This document shows positions 1 to 5,731 of a stretch of DNA of 9,991 bases, one piece after another (the first letter of the stretch is position 1; every line of letters starts with the position of its first letter). This DNA is from CAZWEZ01 sp964632795. Lineage in GTDB: Bacteria; Pseudomonadota; Alphaproteobacteria; Rhodospirillales; 2-02-FULL-58-16. A model generated the notes under the pieces. The model saw only the letters and a program-made list of their open reading frames with translations. It had not been told where the DNA came from and ran no database searches. The position numbers were made by a program, and so were the translations under genes. The DNA lies in the NCBI GenBank assembly GCA_964632795.1, contig CAZWEZ010000123.1, positions 1 through 9,991 on the forward strand. Reading direction: 5' to 3'.

Positions 1-609
1 GGCCACCGCCACCCCGTGGGCCGCCATCGTCTCCTCCAGCGCATCCAGCCAGGCAGGGTCGCCGCCGCCCCGGCGGAGCAGCCGGGCCCGCTCGCCGAGC
101 GCGTGCCGGTAGGCCGAAACCCGCCGTGCGTGGGCGGGGTCGAAACCGTACACCAGGCGGTCCAGGAAGCGGCGCCGGGGCGACGCCCCTTCGACGAACA
201 GGCGGTCCATCCGCGGGCTCAGCCACTGGACGTTCAGGTGCTCGGTCAGGGCGGCCTGGTTCCTGGCCGGCCGGCCGTCGATGCGGACCACCCTGCGCTC
301 GCCGCCGCCGCCCGCCGCCGGGACCTCGCGCCCGGTCCCCACCTCGCGTGCCCCCTCGTTTGTGGCCAGCGTCGCCGCCACCGCCCAGGCGCGGCCCGGA
401 TCGTCCACCTCGCCGGCCTCGCGGCGGGCCACCTCGGCCAGCCGGGCTCCCCTCAGGCCGCGGCCGGGGACCAGGAACGACAGCGCCTCGAGGACGTTGG
501 TCTTGCCGGCGCCGTTGGGACCGCTCAGCACCACCGGGCGCGGTTCGGTCTCGATCCGCTGGTGGCGGTAGCAGCGGAAGTCGTTGAGGGTGAGGCGAAC
601 CACCGCCAC
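1..609 (-). CDS. recF: DNA replication and repair protein RecF (partial, C-terminal part beyond window)
   Basis: RecF is an SMC-like ATPase that binds gapped DNA and helps load RecA at stalled forks. The minus-strand reading frame is open from the dnaN stop to base 1. It starts with the typical RecF N-terminus (VRLTLNDFRCYRHQR), followed by a Walker A motif GPNGAGKTNVLEA, then conserved stretches such as HLNVQWLSPRMDRLF and RRRFLDRLVYGFDP. Only about 203 residues are present against roughly 360-390 for the family, so the Walker B and signature regions lie outside the window. The start is uncertain. GTG at 609 puts Walker A at residues 30-37, as in E. coli RecF. GTG at 657 would add 16 low-complexity residues. 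Neither has a clear Shine-Dalgarno. A CTG further upstream does have a GGAGA six bases before it, but such starts are rare. It follows dnaN by about 100 bp and is probably cotranscribed with it. Confidence 0.93.
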   Translation of the reverse strand, partial: MAVVRLTLNDFRCYRHQRIETEPRPVVLSGPNGAGKTNVLEALSFLVPGRGLRGARLAEVARREAGEVDDPGRAWAVAATLATNEGAREVGTGREVPAAGGGGERRVVRIDGRPARNQAALTEHLNVQWLSPRMDRLFVEGASPRRRFLDRLVYGFDPAHARRVSAYRHALGERARLLRRGGGDPAWLDALEETMAAHGVAVA

Positions 610-708
610 CGACGCCGGCGCGGCGTCGCTGGCGTGGGGACGATCCCCGGGGGCCACCGATGTGGCCAGAGCGTGCGAACCGTTCAGGGCGGATCTCCAG
701 ACAGGCTC

Positions 709-1827
709 TTAAACCCGCATCGGCATCAGAACGTAAAGCGCGCTGTCGTCGCCGGCCTCGCGCAGGATCGTCGGCGAAGCGGCGTCGGCCAGGGAGAACT
801 GGGCGTCGTCGCCCTCGATCTGATGAGCGATATCGAGCAGATACCGGGAATTGAAGCCGATCTCCAGGTTCTCTCCCTCGTAGACGACTTCCAGTTCCTC
901 GGTGGCGCTGCCGCTGTCGGGGCTGTTCGCCGACAGGACCAGGGTGCCGTTGCTCAGCGCCAGCTTGACGGCGCGGGATTTCTCGCTGGAGATCGCCGAC
1001 ACCCGGTCCACGGCTTCGGCGAACAGTCGGCGGTCGACCTTCATCTCCTTGTCGTTGTTGGTCGGGATGACCCGCTGGTAATCGGGAAAGGTGCCGTCGA
1101 TCAGCTTCGAGGTCATCGTCGCCTCGTCGAACGAGAAGCGGATCTTGGTCTCCGAGAGGGCGACGTCGACGGAGTTCTCGGTCTCGTCGATCAGCTTGCG
1201 TAACTCGGACACCGTCTTGCGCGGCACGATGATCCCGGGGATTCCGGCGGCGCCCTCGGGCAGCGGCACCTCGACGCTGGCCAGCCGATGGCCGTCGGTG
1301 GCCACCGCGCGAAGCACGTCGGCGCCTTCGCGCTGGTCGGCGTGCAGGTAGATGCCGTTGAGGTAGTAGCGGGTCTCCTCGGTGGAGATGGCGAAGCGGG
1401 TACGGTCGATCAGCGAGCGAAGCTCGCCGGCGGCCAGGGAAAAGGTGAAGGGAAAGTCCCCGGACGCCATCACCGGGAAGTCGTCGCACGGCAGGCAGGA
1501 CAGGGTGAACCGGGAGCGCCCGGAGGTCAGCACCAACTGCCCGTCGGTGCCGCCGTCGTCGAGTTCCATCTGGGAGCCCTCGGGCAGCTTGCGGACGATG
1601 TCGTAGAGGGTGTGGGCCGGGGCGGTGGTCGCCCCCGGGGCCGACACCTCGGCGTCCACGGTCTCCACGAAGTCGAGGTCCATGTCGGTGGCATTCAGGC
1701 TGATCCGGCCTTGCTCCGCCTCGATCTTGACGTTGGACAGGATCGGAATGGTGTTGCGGCGTTCGACCACACTCTGCACGTGGCTCAGTGCCTTCAGCAA
1801 GGCGGCCCGCTCTATGGTCAGTTTCAT
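709..1827 (-). CDS. dnaN: DNA polymerase III beta subunit (sliding clamp)
   Basis: The beta clamp is a ring-shaped dimer that encircles DNA and tethers polymerase III; it also recruits MutS, ligase and DnaA regulators. The product is 372 residues, normal for the family (about 366-376). The N-terminus MKLTIERAALLKALSHVQ and the segment RRNTIPILSNVKIEA are classic. The C-terminus ends YVLMPMRV, matching the conserved MPMR-hydrophobic tail. I chose ATG at 1827. A TTG at 1839 would add four residues (MIEA), but MKLT is where family members begin. The Shine-Dalgarno is weak (TTGAAG just upstream). It sits between dnaA (113 bp upstream across a probable terminator/promoter) and recF, the usual bacterial dnaA-dnaN-recF order. 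No defects seen. Confidence 0.98.
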   Translation of the reverse strand: MKLTIERAALLKALSHVQSVVERRNTIPILSNVKIEAEQGRISLNATDMDLDFVETVDAEVSAPGATTAPAHTLYDIVRKLPEGSQMELDDGGTDGQLVLTSGRSRFTLSCLPCDDFPVMASGDFPFTFSLAAGELRSLIDRTRFAISTEETRYYLNGIYLHADQREGADVLRAVATDGHRLASVEVPLPEGAAGIPGIIVPRKTVSELRKLIDETENSVDVALSETKIRFSFDEATMTSKLIDGTFPDYQRVIPTNNDKEMKVDRRLFAEAVDRVSAISSEKSRAVKLALSNGTLVLSANSPDSGSATEELEVVYEGENLEIGFNSRYLLDIAHQIEGDDAQFSLADAASPTILREAGDDSALYVLMPMRV

Positions 1828-1860
1828 GGCTTCAATCAATCCATCTCATGCTCGAAGCGC

Positions 1861-1881
1861 CGAAACGACACGGTCGTTCCG
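1861..1881 (-). promoter_or_regulatory. Hairpin in the predicted dnaN leader
   Basis: On the minus strand CGGAACGAC and GTCGTTTCG are separated by three bases and pair over 9 bp with a single G-U wobble. The stem begins about 10 bases after the TATAAT box, so it would sit at the very 5' end of the dnaN transcript, 34 bases before the start codon. It could protect the 5' end or affect translation; that role is inference. Confidence 0.45.
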
Positions 1882-1890
1882 ATACCCGGC

Positions 1891-1919
1891 ATTATAGGAA
1901 AAAAACCTTGGAACCCGAA
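1891..1919 (-). promoter_or_regulatory. Probable dnaN promoter
   Basis: A perfect TATAAT (-10) occupies 1896-1891 on the minus strand, 63 bases upstream of the dnaN ATG. At a 17-base spacing the -35 position holds TTCGGG (1919-1914), which matches TTGACA only in its first two bases, so the -35 is poor. A run of seven T lies in the spacer. The position between dnaA and dnaN suits a separate dnaN-recF promoter that could uncouple clamp synthesis from dnaA. Confidence 0.5.
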
Positions 1920-1943
1920 GCCTTTTCCGCTTCGCAACGGGTT
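1899..1943 (-). terminator. Probable intrinsic terminator after dnaA
   Basis: Just after the dnaA stop the minus strand reads AACCCG, four unpaired bases, GAAGC, a 7-base loop, then GCTTCGGGTT. This gives a roughly 10-bp stem with one bulge (1943-1912). Six bases later comes a run of seven T (1905-1899). The gap between stem and T-run is longer than ideal, so termination may be partial. A second stem, CCTTTTCC with GGAAAAGG (1952-1921), overlaps this one and cannot form at the same time. Confidence 0.5.
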
Positions 1944-1954
1944 GGGAAAAGGGC

Positions 1955-3352
1955 TCAGCCCTCCAGCATCCGGCGCAGGAGCTCGACGTCCTCGGCGAAG
2001 CCGGAATCGTGGTCGCGCAACTCGTCGACCTTGCGCACGGCGTGCATCACCGTGGTGTGGTCGCGGCCACCGAACTTGCGGCCGATCTCGGGCAGCGACC
2101 TCGAGGTCAGCTGTTTGGCCAGGTACATCGCCACCTGGCGCGGCCGGGCCACCGAACGGGCGCGGCGGGCCGAGTACATGTCGGACAGGCGGATGTTGAA
2201 GTGGACGGCGACGCGCTTCTGGATCTCCTCGATGGTGACCCGGCGGTCGTTGGCCCGGAGCAGGTCGTGAAGCACCTCCTGGGCGGTCTCCAGGGTGATC
2301 TCGCGGCCCACCAGCTGGGCGTGGGCGACGACCCGGTTCAGCGCCCCCTCCAGCTCGCGGACGTTGGCGGTGATCTTGTGGGCCAGGAACTCCAGCATCT
2401 TGCTCGGCACCTCGACCCCCAACTGCTCGGCCTTGGACTGGAGGATGCCCAGGCGCAACTCGTAGGTGGTGGCGTGGATGTCGGCGACCAGGCCGCAGTT
2501 GAGTCGCGACTTGAGGCGCTCCTCCATGCCCTCCAGGTCGGAGGGCGACTTGTCCGAGGAGATGACGATCTGCCGACCCTGGTCGACCAGGGCGTTGAAG
2601 GTGTGGAAGAACTCCTCCTGGGTCGAGCCCTTGCCGCCGATGAACTGGACGTCGTCGATCATCAGCACGTCGACCGAGCGGAACAGATCCTTGAAGTCGA
2701 CCGTGTTCTGTTCCCTGAGCGCCCGGATGAAGCGGTACATGAACTTCTCGGCCGACAGGTAGATCACCGTGCGGGTGGGGTCGCTCTCGCGGATGTGCCA
2801 GGCGATGGCGTGCATCAGGTGGGTCTTGCCCAGTCCCACCCCGGCATAGAGAAACAACGGATTGAAGGGCACCGAGGGGGCTTCGGCGACCCGCCGGGCG
2901 GCGGCGTAAGCGAATTCGTTGGGTTTGCCGACCACGAACCGCTCAAAGGTGAACCGGCGGTCCAGCGGCGCCCCGATCTCGCTACGGTAGCTCTCGACGC
3001 CGCTGATGGGGGTGGCCGGCACCCCGCCAACGGACCCGGCCTTGGCGGTTTCCTCGCCCGGATCCGCGGCGGCGGGCTGGGAGCGTTCGGGCTGGACGAA
3101 GATGTCGACCATGTGGATCGCCGAATCCTCGCCGCTCCACAGCGTGCTCAGGCGTTCGGCGTAATGGGCGACCACCCAGTCGCGCATGAAGCGGGTGGGA
3201 ACCGAGATCCTGACCTGGCCGCCGCTGATCTCGCGCACAGTCATCGGCTTCAGCCAGCTCTGGTAGGCGGCCTCGCCGATCTCCGTGCGCAGGTGGTCGC
3301 AGACCCTCGCCCACTGGGATTCGGTCCGACTGCCCGTAGTCCCGCTCGCCAT
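1955..3352 (-). CDS. dnaA: Chromosomal replication initiator protein DnaA
   Basis: DnaA is the AAA+ ATPase that binds DnaA boxes at oriC and melts the origin. With the start used here it has 465 residues. Domain I is the N-terminal W-x-L-type helical region (about 10-85), followed by a short variable linker. Domain III carries Walker A GVGLGKTHL (171-179) and Walker B LMIDDVQF (230-237). Domain IV ends with the DNA-binding signature GGRDHTTVMHA (428-438). I chose ATG 3352 because GGAGG lies 10 bases before it; ATG 3370, six codons upstream, lacks a good ribosome site but is possible. One oddity is the usual box VII segment with a conserved tryptophan (SR-x-x-W-G-L), which here reads SRLNCGLVADI with cysteine (codon TGC). 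The gene heads the dnaA-dnaN-recF block, and rpsT is the next gene upstream on the same strand. Confidence 0.98.
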   Translation of the reverse strand: MASGTTGSRTESQWARVCDHLRTEIGEAAYQSWLKPMTVREISGGQVRISVPTRFMRDWVVAHYAERLSTLWSGEDSAIHMVDIFVQPERSQPAAADPGEETAKAGSVGGVPATPISGVESYRSEIGAPLDRRFTFERFVVGKPNEFAYAAARRVAEAPSVPFNPLFLYAGVGLGKTHLMHAIAWHIRESDPTRTVIYLSAEKFMYRFIRALREQNTVDFKDLFRSVDVLMIDDVQFIGGKGSTQEEFFHTFNALVDQGRQIVISSDKSPSDLEGMEERLKSRLNCGLVADIHATTYELRLGILQSKAEQLGVEVPSKMLEFLAHKITANVRELEGALNRVVAHAQLVGREITLETAQEVLHDLLRANDRRVTIEEIQKRVAVHFNIRLSDMYSARRARSVARPRQVAMYLAKQLTSRSLPEIGRKFGGRDHTTVMHAVRKVDELRDHDSGFAEDVELLRRMLEG

Positions 3353-3370
3353 CCCCGAGTCGCCTCCCAT

Positions 3371-3833
3371 GCCCCACGATCAACCGGCCGGCGGCAACGT
3401 GCAGTTGAAAAGTCAAACGCCCGTCACCGACGTCGAAAAAGCCGGCGGTTTTTCATCCGAGTCTGTATCCGTGAACCCCGTGGCAGATGGGATTGAGATT
3501 ATCCCGATTCACCCTAAATCAAAGACCGGGAAACCCCTGGAACAGACCCCCCTCGAGAGCAATTTAGCCGATTATTTATTGCAGAATTAACAAATAACAT
3601 TCATACGCAAGATAATTGTTCTTTAAATATAATAGTCAACACTACGAAATAGTTGCGAAGAAAACAATTTGCAGATGGATTACCGCATGGATGCTCTGCG
3701 TTAATTTTTCCGTGGCCTCCCAGCGACCCAGGAGTGCAGACAAATCTACAGAGCCGATCCCGCCATGGCAACGTGATCGAAAGGGGAACGTCAAAAAAAT
3801 ATTGCTTGACAATCCGTCATCCGGGCGACTCGC
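3371..3833. other. Intergenic region upstream of dnaA with an AT-rich stretch; no gene seen
   Basis: About 460 bp separate the dnaA start from the hairpins behind rpsT. The part from roughly 3485 to 3810 is far richer in A and T than the rest of the window, with runs such as GATTATTTATTG and TTTAAATATAATAG. This is what a dnaA control region or a DNA-unwinding element can look like. I searched both strands for DnaA boxes (TTATNCACA); the nearest is TTATCCCGA at about 3499, which is poor. A TTGACT on the minus strand near 3640-3635 lacks a good -10 partner. Short open frames here have no ribosome sites and no recognisable protein sequence. The dnaA promoter must be in this region, but I cannot place it. 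A replication origin is possible but not supported by motifs. Confidence 0.4.
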
Positions 3834-3888
3834 CGCGCCAAACAGTAAGACCGCCTCCCGGTGGGACGCGGTCTTACTGTTTGGCGCG
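3834..3888 (-). terminator. Very long perfect inverted repeat behind rpsT (probable terminator or structured RNA)
   Basis: CGCGCCAAACAGTAAGACCG and one more C (3834-3854) is repeated as its exact reverse complement at 3868-3888, giving 21 perfect pairs. The 13-base middle pairs further after one C-C mismatch (TCCC with GGGA around GGT). The whole 55 bp is therefore one hairpin of about 25 pairs. It lies 25 bp downstream of the rpsT stop, so a terminator is the simplest reading. However, no T-run follows directly on either strand; the nearest on the minus strand (seven T) is about 35 bases further. The stem is also much longer than ordinary terminators. Confidence 0.5.
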
Positions 3889-3904
3889 GGCCGTCCGGCC
3901 CGCG
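3885..3904 (-). repeat. GC-rich hairpin overlapping the long inverted repeat
   Basis: CGCGGGCCG and CGGCCCGCG form nine perfect pairs around a 2-base loop (3885-3893 with 3896-3904). It begins 9 bases after the rpsT stop codon on the minus strand. It shares four bases (3885-3888) with the base of the 21-bp stem next to it, so the lower ends of the two hairpins compete. It may strengthen termination or stop 3' exonucleases; this is inference. Confidence 0.5.
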
Positions 3905-3913
3905 TTCCGGTCC

Positions 3914-4180
3914 TCAGGCCGCCATCGCCTTGATCCTGGTCGACAGCCGCGACAGCTTGCGGGCCACCGTGTTGCGGTGGATGACGCCCTTGTTGACGCC
4001 GCGCATCATTTCGGGCTGGGCGGCGGCGAAGGCGACGGCGGCGCGCTCCTTATCGCCGCTGGCGATGGCTTCCTCGACCTTCCTGATGAAGGTCCGGATG
4101 CGTCCGACCCTCGCCGAGTTGACCTTGGCGCGGCGCGGGGTCTGGCGTATCCGCTTCTTGGCAGATGCGTGTGTGGCCAT
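3914..4180 (-). CDS. rpsT: 30S ribosomal protein S20
   Basis: S20 binds the 5' domain of 16S rRNA and is needed for small-subunit assembly. The product has 88 residues, the normal length, and is rich in lysine, arginine and alanine. It shows the family pattern MATHASAKKRIRQTPRRAKVN at the start, an internal helical region with RTFIRKVEEAI, and the conserved KGVIHRNTVARKLSRLSTRI near the end. The ATG at 4180 is preceded by GGAAAG. It has its own promoter (4225-4253), giving a leader of roughly 37 bases, and ends just before two strong hairpins. It is therefore probably a single-gene transcript, sitting between the enoyl-CoA hydratase gene and dnaA as in many alphaproteobacteria. Confidence 0.98.
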   Translation of the reverse strand: MATHASAKKRIRQTPRRAKVNSARVGRIRTFIRKVEEAIASGDKERAAVAFAAAQPEMMRGVNKGVIHRNTVARKLSRLSTRIKAMAA

Positions 4181-4224
4181 CTTTCCAACCTGTTTCGATC
4201 CGTGGTCCGGGGACGGAAGGCAGG

Positions 4225-4253
4225 CTTATAGTCCCGGCGTCCGGCCCCGTCAA
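4225..4253 (-). promoter_or_regulatory. rpsT promoter (sigma-70 type)
   Basis: The minus strand carries TTGACG (4253-4248) and TATAAG (4230-4225) with exactly 17 bases between them, each box matching the sigma-70 consensus at five of six positions. Transcription would start near 4218, about 38 bases before the rpsT ATG. It lies just after the enoyl-CoA hydratase stop at 4272, in a 91-bp gap. Confidence 0.8.
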
Positions 4254-4271
4254 CCCCGGCCTTGGGTGAGT

Positions 4272-5048
4272 TTACTTGTCGGAGAACTTGGGCTGGCGCT
4301 TCTCGACGAAGGCCGTCATGCCCTCCTTCTGGTCCTCGGTGGCGAAGGCGGCGTGGAACATCCTGCGCTCGAAGAGGATCCCTTCGGAAAGGGTCGTCTC
4401 GTAGGCGCGGTTGACCGATTCCTTGACCATCAAGGCGATGGGGCGCGACATCGCGGCGATGGTTTCGGCGGTCTTGACGGCCTCCTCGATCAGCTCGTCG
4501 GCGGGCACGATGCGGCTGACCAAGCCGGCCCGCTCGGCTTCCTCGGCATCCATCAGGCGCCCGGTCAGGCACATCTCCATGGACTTCGACTTGCCCACCA
4601 AGCGGGTCAGGCGCTGGGTGCCGCCGGAGCCGGGCAGGATGCCGATGGTGATCTCGGGCTGGCCGAACTTGGCGGTGTCGGCGGCGATGATGAAGTCGCA
4701 CATCATGGCGACCTCGCAGCCCCCGCCCAGGGCGTAGCCGGCGACCGCCGCGATCACCGGCTTGCGGCACCGCGAAAGCCGTTCCCAGCCTTCGGTGATG
4801 AAGTTGCCGAGGTAGGCCTCGATGAAGCTCTTGTCCTTCATCTCCTTGATGTCGGCGCCCGCCGCGAAGGCCTTGTCGCTGCCGGTGACGACGATGGCGC
4901 CGATCTCGTCGTCGGCCTCGAGGTCGTTCAACGCCTGTTCCAGCTCGCCGATCAGCTCGCCGTTCAGAGCGTTGAGCGCCTCGGGCCGGTTGAGCGTGAT
5001 CAGGCCGACGCGGCCCCGTTTGTCGACGATGATGGTCTGGTAAGCCAT
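4272..5048 (-). CDS. Enoyl-CoA hydratase (crotonase family)
   Basis: Enoyl-CoA hydratase adds water to trans-2-enoyl-CoA in fatty-acid beta-oxidation. The 258-residue product is full length for a bacterial short-chain crotonase. The oxyanion-hole region FAAGADIKEM (61-70) and the glycine triplet in YALGGGCEVAM (105-115) are present. The two catalytic glutamates are E112 and E132 (in GQPEITIGILPG), 20 residues apart like E144 and E164 of the rat enzyme. A hydratase is therefore more likely than an isomerase or a hydrolase. The ATG at 5048 has a strong GAGGAGAG ribosome site, which overlaps the TGA stop of the upstream gene (TGAGGAG). It is probably cotranscribed and coupled with the exported protein gene and mutM. 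Substrate chain length cannot be read from sequence. Confidence 0.95.
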   Translation of the reverse strand: MAYQTIIVDKRGRVGLITLNRPEALNALNGELIGELEQALNDLEADDEIGAIVVTGSDKAFAAGADIKEMKDKSFIEAYLGNFITEGWERLSRCRKPVIAAVAGYALGGGCEVAMMCDFIIAADTAKFGQPEITIGILPGSGGTQRLTRLVGKSKSMEMCLTGRLMDAEEAERAGLVSRIVPADELIEEAVKTAETIAAMSRPIALMVKESVNRAYETTLSEGILFERRMFHAAFATEDQKEGMTAFVEKRQPKFSDK

Positions 5049-5058
5049 GGGACTCTCC

Positions 5059-5454
5059 TCACGGGGTGGTCTTTACCGGGGACAGGGAGAAACGGACGCT
5101 GAGCTCTTCGCCGCCGGCGGAAGCGGGTTGGGGGAATTCCAGCTCGAGCAGCTCCCCTTCCCGCACGAAAACGGTTTCGCCACGGCGCGCCCAGCCGAGC
5201 TGGGGCAAGGTGACGGCGTAGAAGTCGACGACCCGCGCCTGGCTCACCGCTCCCGACGCCGTGGTCTCGACGATGCGCCCGGCGGCGGTGTCGAAGACCA
5301 TGCCGCCTTCCGGCGCCTCGTGAAGCCCGGGCATCAACGGCAGGTCCTCGATGGCGTCGAGGAAGGCGACGCCGTCGCCGGCCCGCGCCCCCCAACTCCC
5401 GAGGGCGAGGACGGCGGCAAACGCGACGACGATCGACAGGTGACGAAAAGGCAT
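5059..5454 (-). CDS. Small exported protein of unknown function
   Basis: I do not recognise the family. The product is 131 residues. Residues 1-25 form a clear Sec signal peptide: MPFR, a hydrophobic core (LSIVVAFAAVLALGS), then an ARA cleavage site before GDG. The mature part of about 106 residues contains DLPLMPGLHE, MVFDTAAGRIVE, VVDFYAVTLPQLGW and FVREGELLELEF, suggesting a small alpha/beta periplasmic domain. There are no cysteines and no further membrane segment. ATG 5454 is chosen because AAGGAA lies just upstream and the signal peptide starts there; the frame stays open to 5508, but only through the mobile element. It ends 10 bp before the enoyl-CoA hydratase gene, and mutM lies upstream. 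Its spacing from mutM was about 18 bp before the element inserted. Confidence 0.85.
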   Translation of the reverse strand: MPFRHLSIVVAFAAVLALGSWGARAGDGVAFLDAIEDLPLMPGLHEAPEGGMVFDTAAGRIVETTASGAVSQARVVDFYAVTLPQLGWARRGETVFVREGELLELEFPQPASAGGEELSVRFSLSPVKTTP

Positions 5455-5467
5455 GGCGTTCCTTATA

Positions 5468-5724
5468 CCAAGGAGCGATGATAATGACCCATGGAGACGG
5501 CTTTCCAAGGCTTTCGGTTAGGAGCGCTCGCCGCGGCGATGCGGCCCATCGCAAGGCGGGCGCGACGCTATCCGAAAGCCTTGAAAAGCCGCCGTTTCGG
5601 TCGTGCCCGCGCCCCGTCGGAGGGCGTCGGCACGCCTTGACGATGCGCCCCATCGCCTGCAACGCGCCTCCTACCCGACGGGACGAGGGCGCGATCTCCA
5701 TGGGTCATTATCATCGCTCCTTGG
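5468..5724. mobile_element. MITE-like palindromic element, copy 1 (154-bp core plus 103-bp insert)
   Basis: The ends CCAAGGAGCGATGATAATGA (and ten further bases, through GGAGA) and the matching reverse complement are perfect over 30 bp. Both ends are flanked by TA (5466-5467 and 5725-5726), consistent with TA target duplication as made by Tc1/mariner/IS630-type transposases. Apart from an insert at 5498-5600, the remaining 154 bp match copy 2 (7393-7546) at 150 positions. No transposase is encoded, so it is non-autonomous. It lies between the mutM stop and the start of the exported protein gene, in what was a gap of about 18 bp. I do not recognise the family. It resembles Correia elements in size, TA duplication and nested structure, not in sequence. 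Confidence 0.88.
5498..5600. repeat. 103-bp insert with its own inverted repeat, nested in MITE copy 1
   Basis: This segment is absent from copy 2. Its first 20 bases (5498-5517, CGGCTTTCCAAGGCTTTCGG) pair with 5572-5591 at 19 of 20 positions. Between them GCGATG and CATCGC form a small hairpin (about 5537-5553). This is almost the same as the CGATG/CATCG hairpin in the middle of the 154-bp core, which suggests a distant relationship. Nine unpaired bases (CCGTTTCGG) close the segment. No clear target duplication is visible at its ends. Confidence 0.75.
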
Positions 5725-5731
5725 TATTACC

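Noticed and set aside
16..1203. 395-codon plus-strand open frame over recF and dnaN
   Set aside because: It runs antisense across two certain genes and their junction, with no domain signal.
2009..3496. 495-codon open frame on the plus strand opposite dnaA
   Set aside because: It mirrors dnaA on the other strand in high-GC DNA, has low-complexity composition and no recognisable motif; dnaA is certain.
3371..3833. Replication origin (oriC) call
   Set aside because: AT-rich and next to dnaA, but no convincing DnaA boxes were found on either strand; in several alphaproteobacteria the origin is away from dnaA.
3806..3834. Perfect TTGACA on the plus strand as a promoter for a small RNA covering the long hairpin
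   Set aside because: At 17 bases downstream the sequence is CTCGCC, which is no -10 box; a lone hexamer is not enough.
3616..3933. Small plus-strand open frames between dnaA and rpsT (also 3653-4231 and 3285-3590)
   Set aside because: No ribosome sites, unnatural composition, and they run through the hairpins or antisense into rpsT or dnaA.
5468..5724. Reading the pair of inverted repeats as a CRISPR or tandem array
   Set aside because: The repeats are inverted ends of a single element with TA flanks, not regularly spaced direct repeats with spacers; no cas genes.
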